This document shows positions 34,557 through 47,382 of a stretch of DNA of 64,000 nt, one piece after another (within the stretch, counting starts at the first letter, position 1; every line of letters starts with the position of its first letter). Below the pieces are notes generated by a model that was given only the letters and a program-made list of their open reading frames with translations, did not search any database and was not told the origin of the DNA. The position numbers and the translations under genes are program-made. The DNA comes from Megalobrama amblycephala (lineage: Eukaryota; Chordata; Actinopteri; Cypriniformes; Xenocyprididae), in assembly GCF_018812025.1 (NCBI RefSeq), contig NC_063058.1, positions 15,526,797 to 15,590,796 of the forward strand, written 5' to 3'.

Positions 34557-35532
34557 CTGCAATGAGAAAATCATTCCAGTTTAGAGTGTGTCTAGAATGT
34601 GTATGTTGATATACAAATCAGAAAACTTTAAAGCTTATTTTGTATGTTTTGAACTTAAAATATGCATATCCATCATATATAAAATACTAATGACATTTAA
34701 AACTATTTTATACTACGGGGCTGCTAAATGCTTGAAACTGATTGGCTGACAAACGTTCTAAGGTGCGCAATTATTTTCAGGGAAATGCACGGCTAAAGTA
34801 GTTCCAGGCAGGTCTTGACCATATCACTTCACCAAATGATTTTAGTTATTTCAAAAGTCCGTACAACCTACAACAGCAAAAGAAACAAAACCCACAACGA
34901 CAATGACCAAGCAAATAAACATAGTAAACAATGGGATAAAATCAACAAATTTGCCACAAAAATACGTTTTATGTATGGAAAGTACATACTCTTTCTCCCG
35001 CTCTCTCTCCAACTCAAACGCACACACATACAGTACTGACACACTCGTGTTGTCCGCACTGCTCTGATGATTTTATCAGTAAAATAGTAGTCAGGTAATA
35101 ACGGTGCGGTTCTTGAAGCAGATAAACTTACAGTTTTGCTATTAGAGATGCTGCAGCCGAACACTGTTGAGAGGCTCAGGTAATTCACACATTAGCCTCC
35201 TATCAATGGCTCAAGCCTCCGTTACTAGCTCTAAAAATGACATTTTGGAATTAGCAACGGAGACGTGGAATGAGATGCGCAAGAAATTAGTGAGTGTTTT
35301 AAGGACAAAAACCTGACAAATGTCTTGAGGTTTGGTAGCCATAGTATAAGCGGAATAATTGTCTCTGAGCAGTTGAATTATTAGAAAATAATGCACACAG
35401 AGGCTGCATTACCACATTGGGTGTGCATTATTTTCTATTAATTCAACTGCCCACTTTCAATTTTTCCTTACATAATCTTAATAAAAAGTGAAAAACAATT
35501 TCAATATGTACTGTGCACAGTTTAAACAAATT
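34557..35532. other. intron E4/E5 next to E5: unique with a foldback
   Basis: CAGTTGAATTATTAGAAAAT (about 35371) and ATTTTCTATTAATTCAACTG (about 35432) form a hairpin with an inner loop of about 40 bases. It may be the end of a decayed element. The rest is unrecognised. Confidence 0.55.
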
Positions 35533-37670
35533 AAAGTCCTTTAGTTGTGGCAATTTGTCCCAAACATTTCTCAAATTTTAGTATGTTTGAGATGAAATAT
35601 GATACAAGTGAAGTGAGAAAAATCAAAGTAAAGATCACCTGTTGTTAACTGAATATTTTTTATTCAGAATCACTGCCAATCAAGCTGTAATTATATTAAA
35701 ATAATGCAAAAAAAAAAAAAAAATATGTTGTGTTTAGCATAAATAGCAATTTATCTATAAAATTAGTATTAGCAAATCAAGGAGTCCACCATTGTATTGC
35801 ACAATATCTAAAAATGTAATTTCCACCATTGTTATTTCTATCGCACATTCAAATAAAACACTTAATTGGAGATGTGGTGGATTTGACATTTTGTCAGTTC
35901 AGAAAAATGACAGTACAAACAACAAAGAATTTAAAAAATAATAAAAAGAGAGTTGATTTTCTAAAGATACTGATTTTCTCAAATGCATATATTCTCAAGT
36001 TTTTTCAGTCTGCAAAATCCGCATGCTAGAATCCAGCAGGACGTACAGTACTGATGCATCAGGTGAAAGATGGTTTCCTCTGCAACCTAAAACCAGGACA
36101 AAGTGTGTCAACGGTTTCGACTTGGACGGGTAAAGCATTTTCCTTCGACCACAGAATTCACTGTCTTGATGAAGAAATGTGCTTTTCTTCAGCTCGTGAA
36201 CAGAAATATTAGCAGCGGTAAGAGCGTCTACCTCCTGAGAGAGTTACACGTGGTTGTAAATCCCCAAGGCTGCGATTTGGGGTAGGAAGGGTTTCTGGGG
36301 GCATGTGTGGGGCATTCAGAACAGACCTAGAGGAATGTGACCCATGTATAAACATCACGGCCCACTAATGTTCAACACAGAGCAGCTGTGAACGGGCTGT
36401 AAAGGGTTAGCTTGAGGCTACTGTGAGGACAAAGTGGTCACCGTACAAGAGTGGTGCAAGGATGATGTAAATTTGTAGGCCAATCTGGAAGTTAGCATCT
36501 CACTGGTTCCCTCGACAAAACCCCAATAGGATTTTTCCATAGGCTTTTGGTTTAATCGCAAAAAATAAGCTCTGTGATCAACAAAAGTTTGAAACTTATA
36601 CGTTTTTTCCTAAATATTTTCAAATGAACAACTATGAATTTTGAAACCTACACAATTGCCAGAAGTAATAAAGAGCTAAAGGTATGCTATAAACAAACTA
36701 CACCACAGTCCCACGACTTCAACTCTTTCAGTTTTTTTTATCTAAAAAACATTTTCCCTAAAAGTTTGAGTTAGAATAGTTTGTAAGAGCATGATTATAA
36801 GCATAACAAGGCTGTAAAAGTGGACTGAGTTTAAACGTCATCAGCCAAACAGGTAATGTCCCAGACAGCCTCCGTAGTCCCATTAAGCCACTTGTTAGCA
36901 ACCGCCTTTTACAAGACACGCAACAGTTTAAAAAAAATCGTGGCTGGGGTAATACTGAAGTATTTTATGTTGTAGAATAAAACGTGAAAGTATCATGATT
37001 TTGTGTTCACCACAGACCTTATTTCAGCCATTTAACCAAAAACCTATTGACTTCGGGACGATTGAACTGGATGTGCTAAAATGCTAAAAGTCCTTTAGTT
37101 GTCTCAAATTTTAGTATGTTTGAGATGAAATATGATACAAGTGAAGTGAGAAAAATCAAGGTAAAGATCACCTGTTGTCAACTGAATATTTTTATTCAGA
37201 CTCACTGCCAATCAAGCTGTAATTATATTAAAATAAAGCAAAAAAAACTAAAATATGTTGTGTGTGTTTAGCATAAATAGCAATTTATCTATAAAATTAG
37301 TATTAGCAAATCAAGGAGTCCACCATTTTATTGCACAATATCTAAAAATGTAATTTCCACCATTGTTATTTCTATCACACATTCAAATAAAACACTTAAT
37401 TGGAAATGTGGTGGATTTGACATTTTGTCAGTTCAGAAAAATGACAGTACAAAGAACAAAGAATTTAAAAAAATAATAAAAAGAGAGTTGATTTTCTAAA
37501 GATTCTCAAATGCATATATTCTCAAGTTCTTTCAGTCTGCAAAAGACCATGCTAGAATCCAGCAGGACGTACAGTACTGATGCATCAGGTGAAAGATGGA
37601 CCTTATTTCAGCCATTTAACTAAAAACCTATTGACTTCGGGACGATGGAACTGGAAGTGCTAAAATGCTA
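35533..37670. repeat. tandem duplication, ~1.55-kb period, with a 0.94-kb length difference
   Basis: Block A (35533-36073) reappears as 37087-37599, with shared phrases such as GAGATGAAATATGATACAAG and CCAGCAGGACGTACAGTACT. A second block (37015-37088, starting GACCTTATTTCAGCC) reappears at 37599-37670. The order is A-X-C-A'-C', where X (36074-37014) is present in only one copy. Confidence 0.88.
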
Positions 37671-38524
37671 ACTGATTTTAGCCTACAAAAATGTGTCATC
37701 CCTGCACCACTCTTTACATTTATCAAACTTAATGCCCATTTGTACAACATATTCACCACAGAGTATATTATTATTATTTATTAGTAGTATTACTACTATG
37801 GTATTACTATGTTATTACAGTGGTATTACTACCACCTGATGCATCAATATTATATACACTGATACATTAGGTAATAAGGATGAATAATAATAATAATAAT
37901 AATTATGTAATTTGTGGTGAATGTGGTGTAATAGGCCAAAACTTTTTTTATTTATTACATACAATAAGTAAATATATACACCAAAAAAAAAAAAAAACAG
38001 CAACACTGTAACACCATGGTAGTTTTTAGTTTGTGTAATACCAAAGAAAATCTACAGCAACAGCTCTAAAATAGCAAAGAAAGATCAAAAGATTATGAAA
38101 AAGAAGAACATCCCTGTGGCGGAAACAGAAGCTTAGAAACCTTCCTGTGCAGCTCATCTGCATGGCCATCATCGGCTCCATTCATGACTGATTACACCCA
38201 CCCACCGCCCATCGTGAGCATGTGACACACGCTCAACTCCCACGATTAGTGTGTACCCGCTGTGTGCACGCACGTGTGTGTGAGGCTGCTGGTCATAGAC
38301 CTCCTTTGTTTGGTCATTGGTGGATGAACACTGGTCTAGTGTGGCAAGCAAGAGGGGCGTAGGCTTTTCAATAGAGCCGTCAACAGCTGCAGGCTTTTAA
38401 CTCGCACAGAGAGCGAGATGTAAGGAGAGAAACAAAGAAATACTGGGGAAAAAAAGCAATAAATTGGGAAGAATAGCTGGTTGAATCAGTTTCGTTATGT
38501 GTGGTCATGTTTTCCTAAACTGTG

Positions 38525-39014
38525 TTGAACTGTAGGGCTGCGACAATAAATTGTTCTTGATTCGTGAACTGATTCTGAGATTTTCCGAATGCATCGCGAT
38601 TCTCTCTCGAATCGATCCTGGGCTTAGTTTTTAACAACAGGTGACACTAGGCTAGTTTTTAACCGCACACTCAAATGCTCATGAAGAAGAGCGCTCGTGC
38701 ATTCGGCTGAGTCTGAGAATGTATTTTGCACCTCAGAATGCTTTTATGATGCAAGATTAATGTAAACAGCCTGCAAACACCCTTGTAATTCGCTTAAACT
38801 TTTTTGAACTTTATGAATGATTATTTTGCAGAAGGTTCAAGTGGTTTTTTTTAAGGAATTGAAAGCAAGAACGGCTGTTTCTTAAGCACACAGCGGCATC
38901 TGCTGTTAAAAACGAAGCAGAGAATAGCGATGTATTCAGGAAATTTCAGAATCGTTCCAGAATCATTTCTCAATTCGTGATGCATCGATTTATTGTCCCA
39001 GTCCTATTGAACTG
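38525..39014. mobile_element. 474-bp hAT-like MITE with exact 8-bp target duplication
   Basis: The element 38533-39006 starts TAGGGCTGCGACAATAAAT and ends ATTTATTGTCCCAGTCCTA. TTGAACTG flanks it on both sides exactly (38525-38532 and 39007-39014). Confidence 0.92.
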
Positions 39015-39109
39015 TGGCATTTATGTAGGAGTTGCAGGTTTGAATCCAGCCTGCAACATGCCCAATTCCATTTCCTCCATTTCCCCCTATTAATTTTTAG
39101 CCTTTTTAG

Positions 39110-39390
39110 CCCCCTAAAACAAAATACAAAACTAAAACAAAATACAACAGCCCAAACAAAAAAAAAAAAAATTAAATAGAATCAAACAATAACTGAACAG
39201 ACAACTAAATGAAAAAACAAAACAAACAAATAAACAAATCAAACAAACTAAAACAAAACAAAAAGCCCCCCGGCCAAAAAAACTAAACAGACAACTAAAT
39301 AACAAAACAAACAAACAAACAAAAAAACAAAACAAAACCGAGAAAGAAAAAAGAGACCAAAAAAAAAAAAAAACTAAAACTAAAAATCAA
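39110..39390. repeat. A-rich AAAC low-complexity tract
   Basis: Runs of AAAACAAAAC and AACAAACAAAC. Simple sequence only. Confidence 0.85.
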
Positions 39391-40387
39391 TCAATCAGTA
39401 GGTTGTAATTGTCAGGTAACGATTGCCTATATTTGTATTTTGTTTTTAACTTTTTGTTACTTCTATTTAAAAAGATAAGAAAAGATGAGGGGATGGTATC
39501 AGTAAATGACAAGCTGGATTCAAACTCTGGTTTTCTATCACCACGCAACATGTCGTGCCACATTTCTAACAGTTTTAATGAAGACACGCCATCATGGAAT
39601 CAAGAAAAGAGATTCAGGGCTGTTATGTTCACTGCTGTTCATGAAAACATGTTATTCTTGACCACAGTAGGTTCTGACAAGATCCAGACAGCACTGAGAG
39701 TCTTACACCATCTGGAATTTAGACATGCAAGCATGTTGTTTACTGATCCCAGAACAGACATCAACCTCAATCTGACAAACAAAAGCATACAAACACACAG
39801 ACGCACACTGTCCCCAATCCTTCAATTTTTATTATGAATGATAAACTTGTCTTTGAGTGGGAAAGCAAATGAAAAGTCTGAAGTACAGAGCACTCAGTTT
39901 CAGCCAATTAAACACTAGTTTTCGAGTGTGCACGCTTATGGATGTGTATATCTGGATGTATATTACCAAACGCTCAAAAATGTGTTTATGCGGACAAATT
40001 TGCAGAGGACCAGAAGGTTAGCTGGGATACTGCTCGGATATTTTATGTCAGTTTCACGGCTTGGTAATAATGGTAATGGATGTAGCAGAAACGCACAGAA
40101 ACACTTCCAACCAGACACCGTTTCAACCAATTACTGAATGAGTCGTGAAAATCAGTCCACAAATGTGGCATTTAGAACCAGTGTGCAGTAATGGAAAGAT
40201 GTAATGCCTCACACTGACCAAATGCTCCACTGAAAGCACTTACATGTAAACACATGCCACAAGCAGAAACGGTCAGCCAGAGTCCTGTTCTTTGATCATG
40301 ACTGGTTAGATTATTGTTCAGGATACACGTTTTAAGGATACCCTGGCATAAACAAAGCATAAATAAAAGTTTGTTGGGCCAGCCTTG
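39391..40387. other. intron E4/E5: unique
   Basis: A 142-codon open frame on the plus strand (39409-39837) has no recognisable domain and looks like chance. Nothing else is seen. Confidence 0.5.
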
Positions 40388-41018
40388 TTAAAGGTGCCCT
40401 AGAACCAGTTTTTACAAGATGTAATATAAGTCTAAGGTGTCCCCTGAATGTGTCTGTGAAGTTTCAGCTCAAAATACAGCATAGATTTTTTTAAATTAAT
40501 TTTTTTAACTGCCTATTTTAGGGCATCATTAACTATGCACCAAATCAGCGTGCGGCCCCTTTAAATCGCGCGCTCCCTGCCCCCCCCGAGCTCTTGACTA
40601 TAATACAGTGCATAAACACAGTTCACACAGCTAATATAACCCTCAAATGGATCTTTACAAGATGTTCGTCATGCATGCTGCACGCATGCGTCGGATCATG
40701 TGAGTATAGTATTTATTTGGATGTTTACATTTGATTCCGAATGAGTTTGATAGTCCCCTGTGGCTAAAGCTAACATTACACACTGTTAGAGAGATTTATA
40801 AAGAATGAAGTTGTGTTTATGCATTATGCTGTTACGTAACAGTCGGTGTTATGTTGAAATTCGCCTGTTTTTCGGAGGTCTTTTAAACAACTGAGATTTA
40901 CATAAGGAGGAGGAAGCAATGGAGTTTGAAACTCAATGTATATCGTTTCCATGTACTGAACTCTTGTTATTCAACTATGCCAAGGTAAATTCAATTTTTG
41001 ATTCTAGGGAACCTTTAA
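40388..41018. mobile_element. TTAA-flanked AGGTGCC element, copy 1
   Basis: TTAA occurs at 40388-40391 and 41015-41018. The left end AGGTGCCCTAGAACCAG continues into GTAATATAAGTCTAAGGTGT, shared with the copies at 43684 (reverse) and 48118 (same orientation). The TTAA target resembles piggyBac-type MITEs; no transposase is present. Confidence 0.83.
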
Positions 41019-41399
41019 TATATCTGATTGGGTTTGTTTGGGCTTGTTTTTAATGGCCAATGCCAATATCGCAAAAGCAAGGTGGCCGACATAACTCCAA
41101 TACATCTATATAAGTCAACCATTATTAATTTATTCAGCAAAAGTGTCCAATAACATAATAACATTGAAAAAAGTGATTATCAACATGTCAGCCACCATAA
41201 GGCTACTGATATGACTGGATTTATCTTCTCAATAGACAATTTTACTATTAATACTATTCATTTTTTCCTTTTAATCAGGGAAAAACAAAATGTAAAGGGA
41301 TAGTTTACCCAAAAATGAGACTTATTTTAAACTTATTTTAAATAATCTTTAAAATAATAACACATTTTAGTAAAATGGATGTAATATTTACTCATAAGT

Positions 41400-41760
41400 A
41401 ATTGGAAAAAGTGTGCATTATTCACTAACAAGTTTGTTCCGTACAATGTAAATCATATTATTAAACCACACCAAATATAAATATCTGCTAAACACATTAT
41501 ATTTAATTGCAATGCGCAATATCGCGGAATACGTCCCGCCTTCTAAGTAAAAGAGCCAATCGCTGATTGGTAAAGTCATTGTGTCACTGCAGCTGCAGTT
41601 AGAAGCTCCGGTTTCCATAGAAACCTGAGTCTCGTGCTTAGGAACGCACATGCGCATTTGCTCGTCTAGCCTGAAAAATAAGCCTTTTTTTAGCGCTATT
41701 TGATCATAGGAAATAACATTTATGGGACAGTCCATGTCAGATTTCGCTGCCGATTTGAAA
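41400..41760. repeat. interspersed repeat, reverse copy of the 7,370-7,746 family
   Basis: GCGCAATATCGCGGAATACG and GTCCCGCCTTCTAAGTAAAA are the reverse complement of phrases at 7690-7746. The edges are not clear. Confidence 0.65.
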
Positions 41761-43287
41761 TATGTTATTTAATTGTGTGTTCGCCAAGCAGTTTTTGAGA
41801 TTTCAGGAATCTCCCATTCAAATACACAGGACTTGGTCTTGGATGCCCGAAATAGCAGCCCGGAGGCATTGCAAATATGGCTGATGAGTGAATAGAATTT
41901 CCTTGAAAGGGACTTTGCTGACAACCCACATTCATGGCTAACATGATGAAACATATTCTAGCAGATATGTTTGGTGTGGCCTACTGAAAAAAAAAAGATA
42001 GACGTGTTGATTTGTGTGTTATCGCAATTGTACCCTTAAGCAAGGCACCTCATGTCTCTCCACTGAGATTCTGCCTGTAAAAAGTGTACTTTGCATAAAA
42101 GTTTGTCAAATAACTACAACTCACTCACCTACTCATTAAAAAAACGCTCTAAATCAATATTAGTCCTGTCACAGTATGACTCAAATTATACTGGCATTAA
42201 AAAACAGCAAGAATATCTCACTTTAAGACACCCTGTATAACAACTACATTTTTAGTGCAAACAATCCTTCAGAGTGTGTTTACATGCATTGAGAATCTCG
42301 GGATGCAGCCGGACACAATGGGGCTTTGAACAGGCGCTTGGACAAAGAGCTCATTGCAGGGGATGATTTATTGCAGAACAATGCATACATGAAGTGGTCA
42401 TCAAGTAGCTCAAAGTGGCTTTATGATGCTCGCTTCGGCAAATGTGATGTCAGGCTTCTACATGCCCAACTGGAAATTAAGTACGAGAATAAGAAAAAAC
42501 ATGCAGAATTAATGAACACAATGTTTGAAACCATTGGTGTGTTTGATCAGGAAAGGAATTATGACAAAAGCGCATGATTTAGGCTGTAAAAAGCCGCCAT
42601 GCATTTCCCCAGGCATGTGGCTTTAGTTGCCTTTACGCCACTGTTGGCAAGAAAATGGGGCTTTAATGGGGTTCAATCCACAAAACAGCACAACACTTCA
42701 TTGACTGGGAAATTCAACACTTCAAAAGTGTGAGAGAGTAAAAAAAAAAAAAAAAGAGAGAGTACAACATAAAGGTGCACTTACAAAAACATGATCCTGA
42801 TGCCCTTCGCATGACCTATCCTGACACATTTACTCTTTGACGGTATTGACTTCCTATGGGAACCCATGTCACAGGAACAGGAAACTACCCTAGAATTGCC
42901 TTTTCCAAACAATCTCCTTCTCCTAGAATTGCGTGCTGAGAACGGTTTGCAGTCGTGCAGTGCTGAACCAAGCTCAAGTGGAGATATAACTGGAACCGTT
43001 CCTTAAATTCCTTTCATAGAACCATTCTGCCCAACGGTGGAAAAGTGGCTAATGACATACTGTTCTGGTAAAGAGCTATGGGTGATTGCCAAGGGATCAG
43101 TAGTTTTTAGTCAATTGCCATGCAGTTGCTATGGTGTTTTGGGTGGTTGCTTACTGACCTAAGTCAACTTTAACACACATTTCTTGCACTGGCAGGTTTA
43201 TGCCAAGCTGATTTTTGACATTTATGTAAACGTTTTTCCAGATGTTTTATCATTTGCCAGGTGAAAAACCACAAGTTTCACTTAGCG
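41761..43287. other. intron E4/E5: mostly unique
   Basis: A small patch at 43080-43155 (GCAGTTGCTATGGTGTTTTG) belongs to the GTTGCTAGGGTGTTGC minisatellite family. The 83-codon plus-strand open frame at 42326 is not recognised. Confidence 0.5.
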
Positions 43288-43560
43288 TTAAAGGGATAGT
43301 TCACCCAAAACTTAAAAATTCTGCCATTATTTACTCACCCTCAAGCTATCCTTAGTTCTCCAAGGTTTATAATGGTTGTGAAGAAGAAAAAAAAAAAAAA
43401 AATCATCCATCCATCCATAAAAAAGTGAATCCATACGACTCCAGGGGGTTAATAAAGGCCTTCTGAAGCGTTATAGTGTAGAACGTCATGGCATTGTTTA
43501 CTACGTCACAGAAGTTAACGCTTGTTGGACGTACGTCGAATGCATATGGCTGTCACGCCA
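43288..43560. mobile_element. half of a foldback MITE
   Basis: It starts at TTAA with AGGGATAGTTCACCCAAAAC and TTACTCACCCTCAAGC. It then passes into ATACGACTCCAGGGGGTTAA, shared with 5620-5660. No matching right end is seen, so it is truncated or recombined. Confidence 0.65.
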
Positions 43561-43683
43561 GAAGCTCATTATTTTACTTTATAAAGTTTTAAATAAGGGA
43601 ATTAAGAAAATTCTTACGAAAAAATTTGTAAAAGTGCAATTTAAAAAAAACAAACAAACATATATTTTCATATGAACTATATA

Positions 43684-44646
43684 TTAAAGGTGCCATCGAA
43701 CTGAAAATTGAATTTACCTCGGCATAGTTGAATAACAAGAGTTCAGTGCATGGAAATGACAAACAGTGAGTCTCAAACTCCATTGTTTCCTCCTTCTTAT
43801 ATAAATCTCATTTGTTTAAAAGACCTCTGAAGAACAGGCGAATCTCAACATAACACCGACTGTTACGTAACAGTCGGGATCATTAATATGTACGCCCCAA
43901 TATTTGCATATGCCAGCCCATAATCGAGGCATTACACAAGGGCAGCCAGTATTAACGTCTGGATCTGTGCACAACTGAATCATCAGACTAGGTAAGCAAG
44001 CAAGAACAACAGCGAAAATGGCAGATGGAGCAATAATAACTGACATGATCCATGATAACATGATATTTTTAGTTATATTTGTAAATTGTCTTTCTAAATG
44101 TTTCGTTAGCATGTTGCTAATGTACTGTTAAATGTGGTTAAAGTTACCATCGTTTATTACTGTATTCACAGAGACAAGAGTCGTCGCTATTTTCATTTTT
44201 AAACACTTGCAGTCTGTATAATTCATAAACAACTTCATTCTTTATAAATCTCTCCAACAGTGTAACATTAGCCGTTAGCCACGGAGCACTATCAAACTCA
44301 TTCAGAATCAAATGTAAACATCCAAATAAACACTGTACTTACGCGATTAGACATGCTGCATGACGAACACTTTGTAAAGATCCATTTTGAGGGTTATATT
44401 AGCTGTTTGAACTTTTTTTATGCAGTGATAGAGTCGAGAGCTCGGGAGGGGGGTGGAGAGCGCACGATTTAAAGGGGCCGCAGCCTGAATCGGCGCATTT
44501 CTAATTATGCCTCAAAATAGGCAGTTAAAAAAAATTTATTAAAAAAAATCTATGGGGTATTTTGAGCTGCAACTTCACAGACACATTCAGGGGACACCTT
44601 AGACTTATCTTACATCTTGTAAAAAAACATTCGATGGCACCTTTAA
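43684..44646. mobile_element. TTAA-flanked AGGTGCC element, copy 2 (longest)
   Basis: The ends AGGTGCCATCGAACTG and ATTCGATGGCACCT are inverted and TTAA flanks both sides (43684-43687, 44643-44646). The interior has a perfect 22-base palindrome at 43856-43877 centred on TACGTA, also present in copy 3 at 48433-48454. It is inserted in reverse relative to copies 1 and 3. Confidence 0.9.
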
Positions 44647-45953
44647 AATGCACATGAGGCTATCCATATTTAATTGGTTATTTACAATGATTTAAAATTT
44701 CAATCATATGAAAAAATACAAAAACTATTTTTTTTTAAGTTGATATAGATCATTTTGTATGTTACAAATATCACATATCTACAAATATTTTTAAATATCA
44801 AATATAATTTGTAAATTACAAAATGAGACATTTATAATGTTACAAAAGAAAATAAATGCTGTTCTTAACATCCTATTCAAAAATCCACAAAAAAATTAAG
44901 CTGCACAGCTGTATTCATAACTGATAATAAAATGAATGTTTCTTGAGCAGCAAATCAGCATATTAGAATGAATTCTGAAGGATCATGTGACACTAGAGTA
45001 ATGATGCTGAAAATTACATTTTAAAATAGAATTTTAAATTGTTTTTTTTTTTTTTAAACAATATTACTGTTTTTACTCTATTTTTTCTTACCTGCATTTA
45101 TTAATCTTACCGACCCCAAACTTTTCAATGGTAGTGTATGAGATGAAATTTGTGTCAAAGTGCTTTGGCTCTAATAGATGCAGCTAAAATACAAACACAT
45201 CCAAGTTCTAATCATGGAAAAGGAGACTGTTGAGATGGGCTATATTTAGAGATGACAGAACTTCCGAATGGCTTATGAAACAGAGCTGTAATCCACTAAG
45301 TGCAGAGAGAGACTGTCCACAGACTGTGGTCTGAGTTGGACATTCTGGACACATTCCATAGATATGACGAGCTGTGGAGACAGGAAAGGCTATGACATGG
45401 AAGTGGGCACCAGTGGACGCTAATCCTTCTGGATCCTTCAGACAGCTACCGACTTTGATTTTGCATGGTTCTCCTATTTGTTTCTTGCACACATTTGCAG
45501 GTGGTTCTGGGTAAAACATCTGTGAAATGACTTAAAGAGGTGTTAAGTAGCCATTTGGCTTCTCGATCAATATAAAGGAGGTCTCGGTTGAAAGGAATAT
45601 GCTACAACAAAGGTTTGCATCAATTGGAAAGTGCTCCCTCGGGTGCTCTTTGAGACTGCTGTGGACAACCTGTCTTTCTCAATCCTCACTTAGTGCTGAA
45701 ACGGCACCTGCGGCCCTGTATTTTACCTACAGAATGGTTTAACAGCCCCTCTTCACTTCCTACCACAGATGCTTAGTGTGGACTGTATATTAATATATCA
45801 CCTCGCAAAAATAACAGTATATAATGCTGATTTAAGGTGAAAAAAAAACAGCTTTAAATGCTGAGACCATCAAGCCTGACCATAAAAATTACAAGCAGTC
45901 TGGAGTATTTACACACACTTTAAAAGTGAAATATTGACCATTTAATCACCATA
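44647..45953. other. intron E4/E5: repeat fragment and unique sequence
   Basis: The stretch 44930-45140 (GAAGGATCATGTGACACTAG to CCGACCCCAAACTTTTCAAT) is a fragment of a common cyprinid repeat. A 103-codon minus-strand open frame (45208-45519) begins after a passable acceptor but has no donor and no known similarity. It is not called as an exon. Confidence 0.55.
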
Positions 45954-46132
45954 AAATGAAATAGGGCTGCAACGATTAATCGCGATTAATCGTTTGCAAA
46001 ATAAAAGTCTGTGTTTACGTAATATATATGTGTGTGTTCTGTGTATAATAATTATAAATACACACACATTCATGTATATAATTAAGAAAAATGTTATATT
46101 TATATATAAAATATTTATGTTTATATGTAATA

Positions 46133-46221
<89 letters not shown>

Positions 46222-46233
46222 TATATGTAATAT

Positions 46234-46280
<47 letters not shown>

Positions 46281-46428
46281 CATGCATACATTTCTAAACT
46301 TTATACCTGTGTGTATTTATATATACATAATTATTATACACAGAACACACACATATACATTACGTAAACACAGACTTTTATTTTGCAAAGGATTAATCGC
46401 GATTAATCGTTGCAGCCCTAAAATGAAA
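45954..46428. mobile_element. 459-bp palindromic hAT-like MITE with TA-expanded core
   Basis: The element 45962-46420 begins TAGGGCTGCAACGATTAATC and ends with the exact inverse. Exact 8-bp AAATGAAA duplications lie at 45954-45961 and 46421-46428. The arms pair over about 130 bases (GTCTGTGTTTACGTAATATA on one side). The centre has expanded into TA runs (46149-46218 and 46238-46277). Confidence 0.95.
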
Positions 46429-47382
46429 TAAATAAATATTTTTATTTTATTTTATTGTGATTAAATAGTCGATAGTTCACACTACTAAAATGCTACATAA
46501 GTAAAAAAGTAATAGTATAAATTTTAAATATAGGCTATACAAAAATATTCAGTGTCATTTTTAACTAAATGTCTATGGTTAGAATATTATATTAACCAGT
46601 TGTCACTGAATAAACTTTTTTATTCAAATATAATGGAATAAATATTGTGTATAATGTGTTAATTTCATTTCAGCAAGTTCTATTTATCTTATTTGCTGTA
46701 AACTCAGTAAGTACATCAGTCAAATACAACTATGGACAGCATCTGTGGCATGTTGTCAATTATCAGACAAATTATGTCTCTCTCATTCCTCATTTTGTAA
46801 AAATGAACAGAAATCACATTTAGTAACAGAAGCCAAGTAGGCAAGTGTGCAGCATTATGAATGTGAGTAAACGATTAAAAAAAATAAAGAGAAAAAGAGC
46901 ATATGAAAGAGCATACCAGAATAGTAAACAATACATGCAGTTTCTATGAAGGGAATAATTATGCATGGCAGTTCTCCACTTATAATCTTACCTATTTTAT
47001 ACCTACTATAATTAGATTTTTTTAAATTAACTTGCCTTCCCACATAATGACTCTCAGACCTGCTGCCAGCTCATGTCAGATGATGGAAAGCAGAAGGAAG
47101 CAGAAGAAGTGAATGGAGATAAACAGGCAGTGAAACAAGTCTGCACCAATCCACTTATCAAGAGCCAATAATCGAGGGGTCAGACTGTGGAAGGGACCTT
47201 TACGTGTCTGGCTGTGACCTTCACTGATACAGTACCAGACTAGCCACTAAATATACAACCTCCAACATACTGACAGCATTCCAGTCAGCGTCCCTACTGT
47301 TCCCACACAAACAATATCTAAAATAGGACAGGCAGTAGACTACTATTGTTTTTATAAAGCTTTTGCATTTTTAGATAAAGCT
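46429..47382. other. intron E4/E5: unique, AT-rich
   Basis: No element end or exon is seen. Confidence 0.45.

Noticed and set aside
39409..39837. 142-codon plus-strand frame
   Set aside because: It begins in A-rich low complexity, has no domain, and lies in an intron on the opposite strand.
42326..42577. 83-codon plus-strand frame
   Set aside because: Not recognised, no splice context, opposite strand to the only gene.
45208..45519. 103-codon minus-strand frame with several cysteines after a passable acceptor
   Set aside because: There is no donor with usable phase before its stop, and no similarity to AKAP13 or another family I know.
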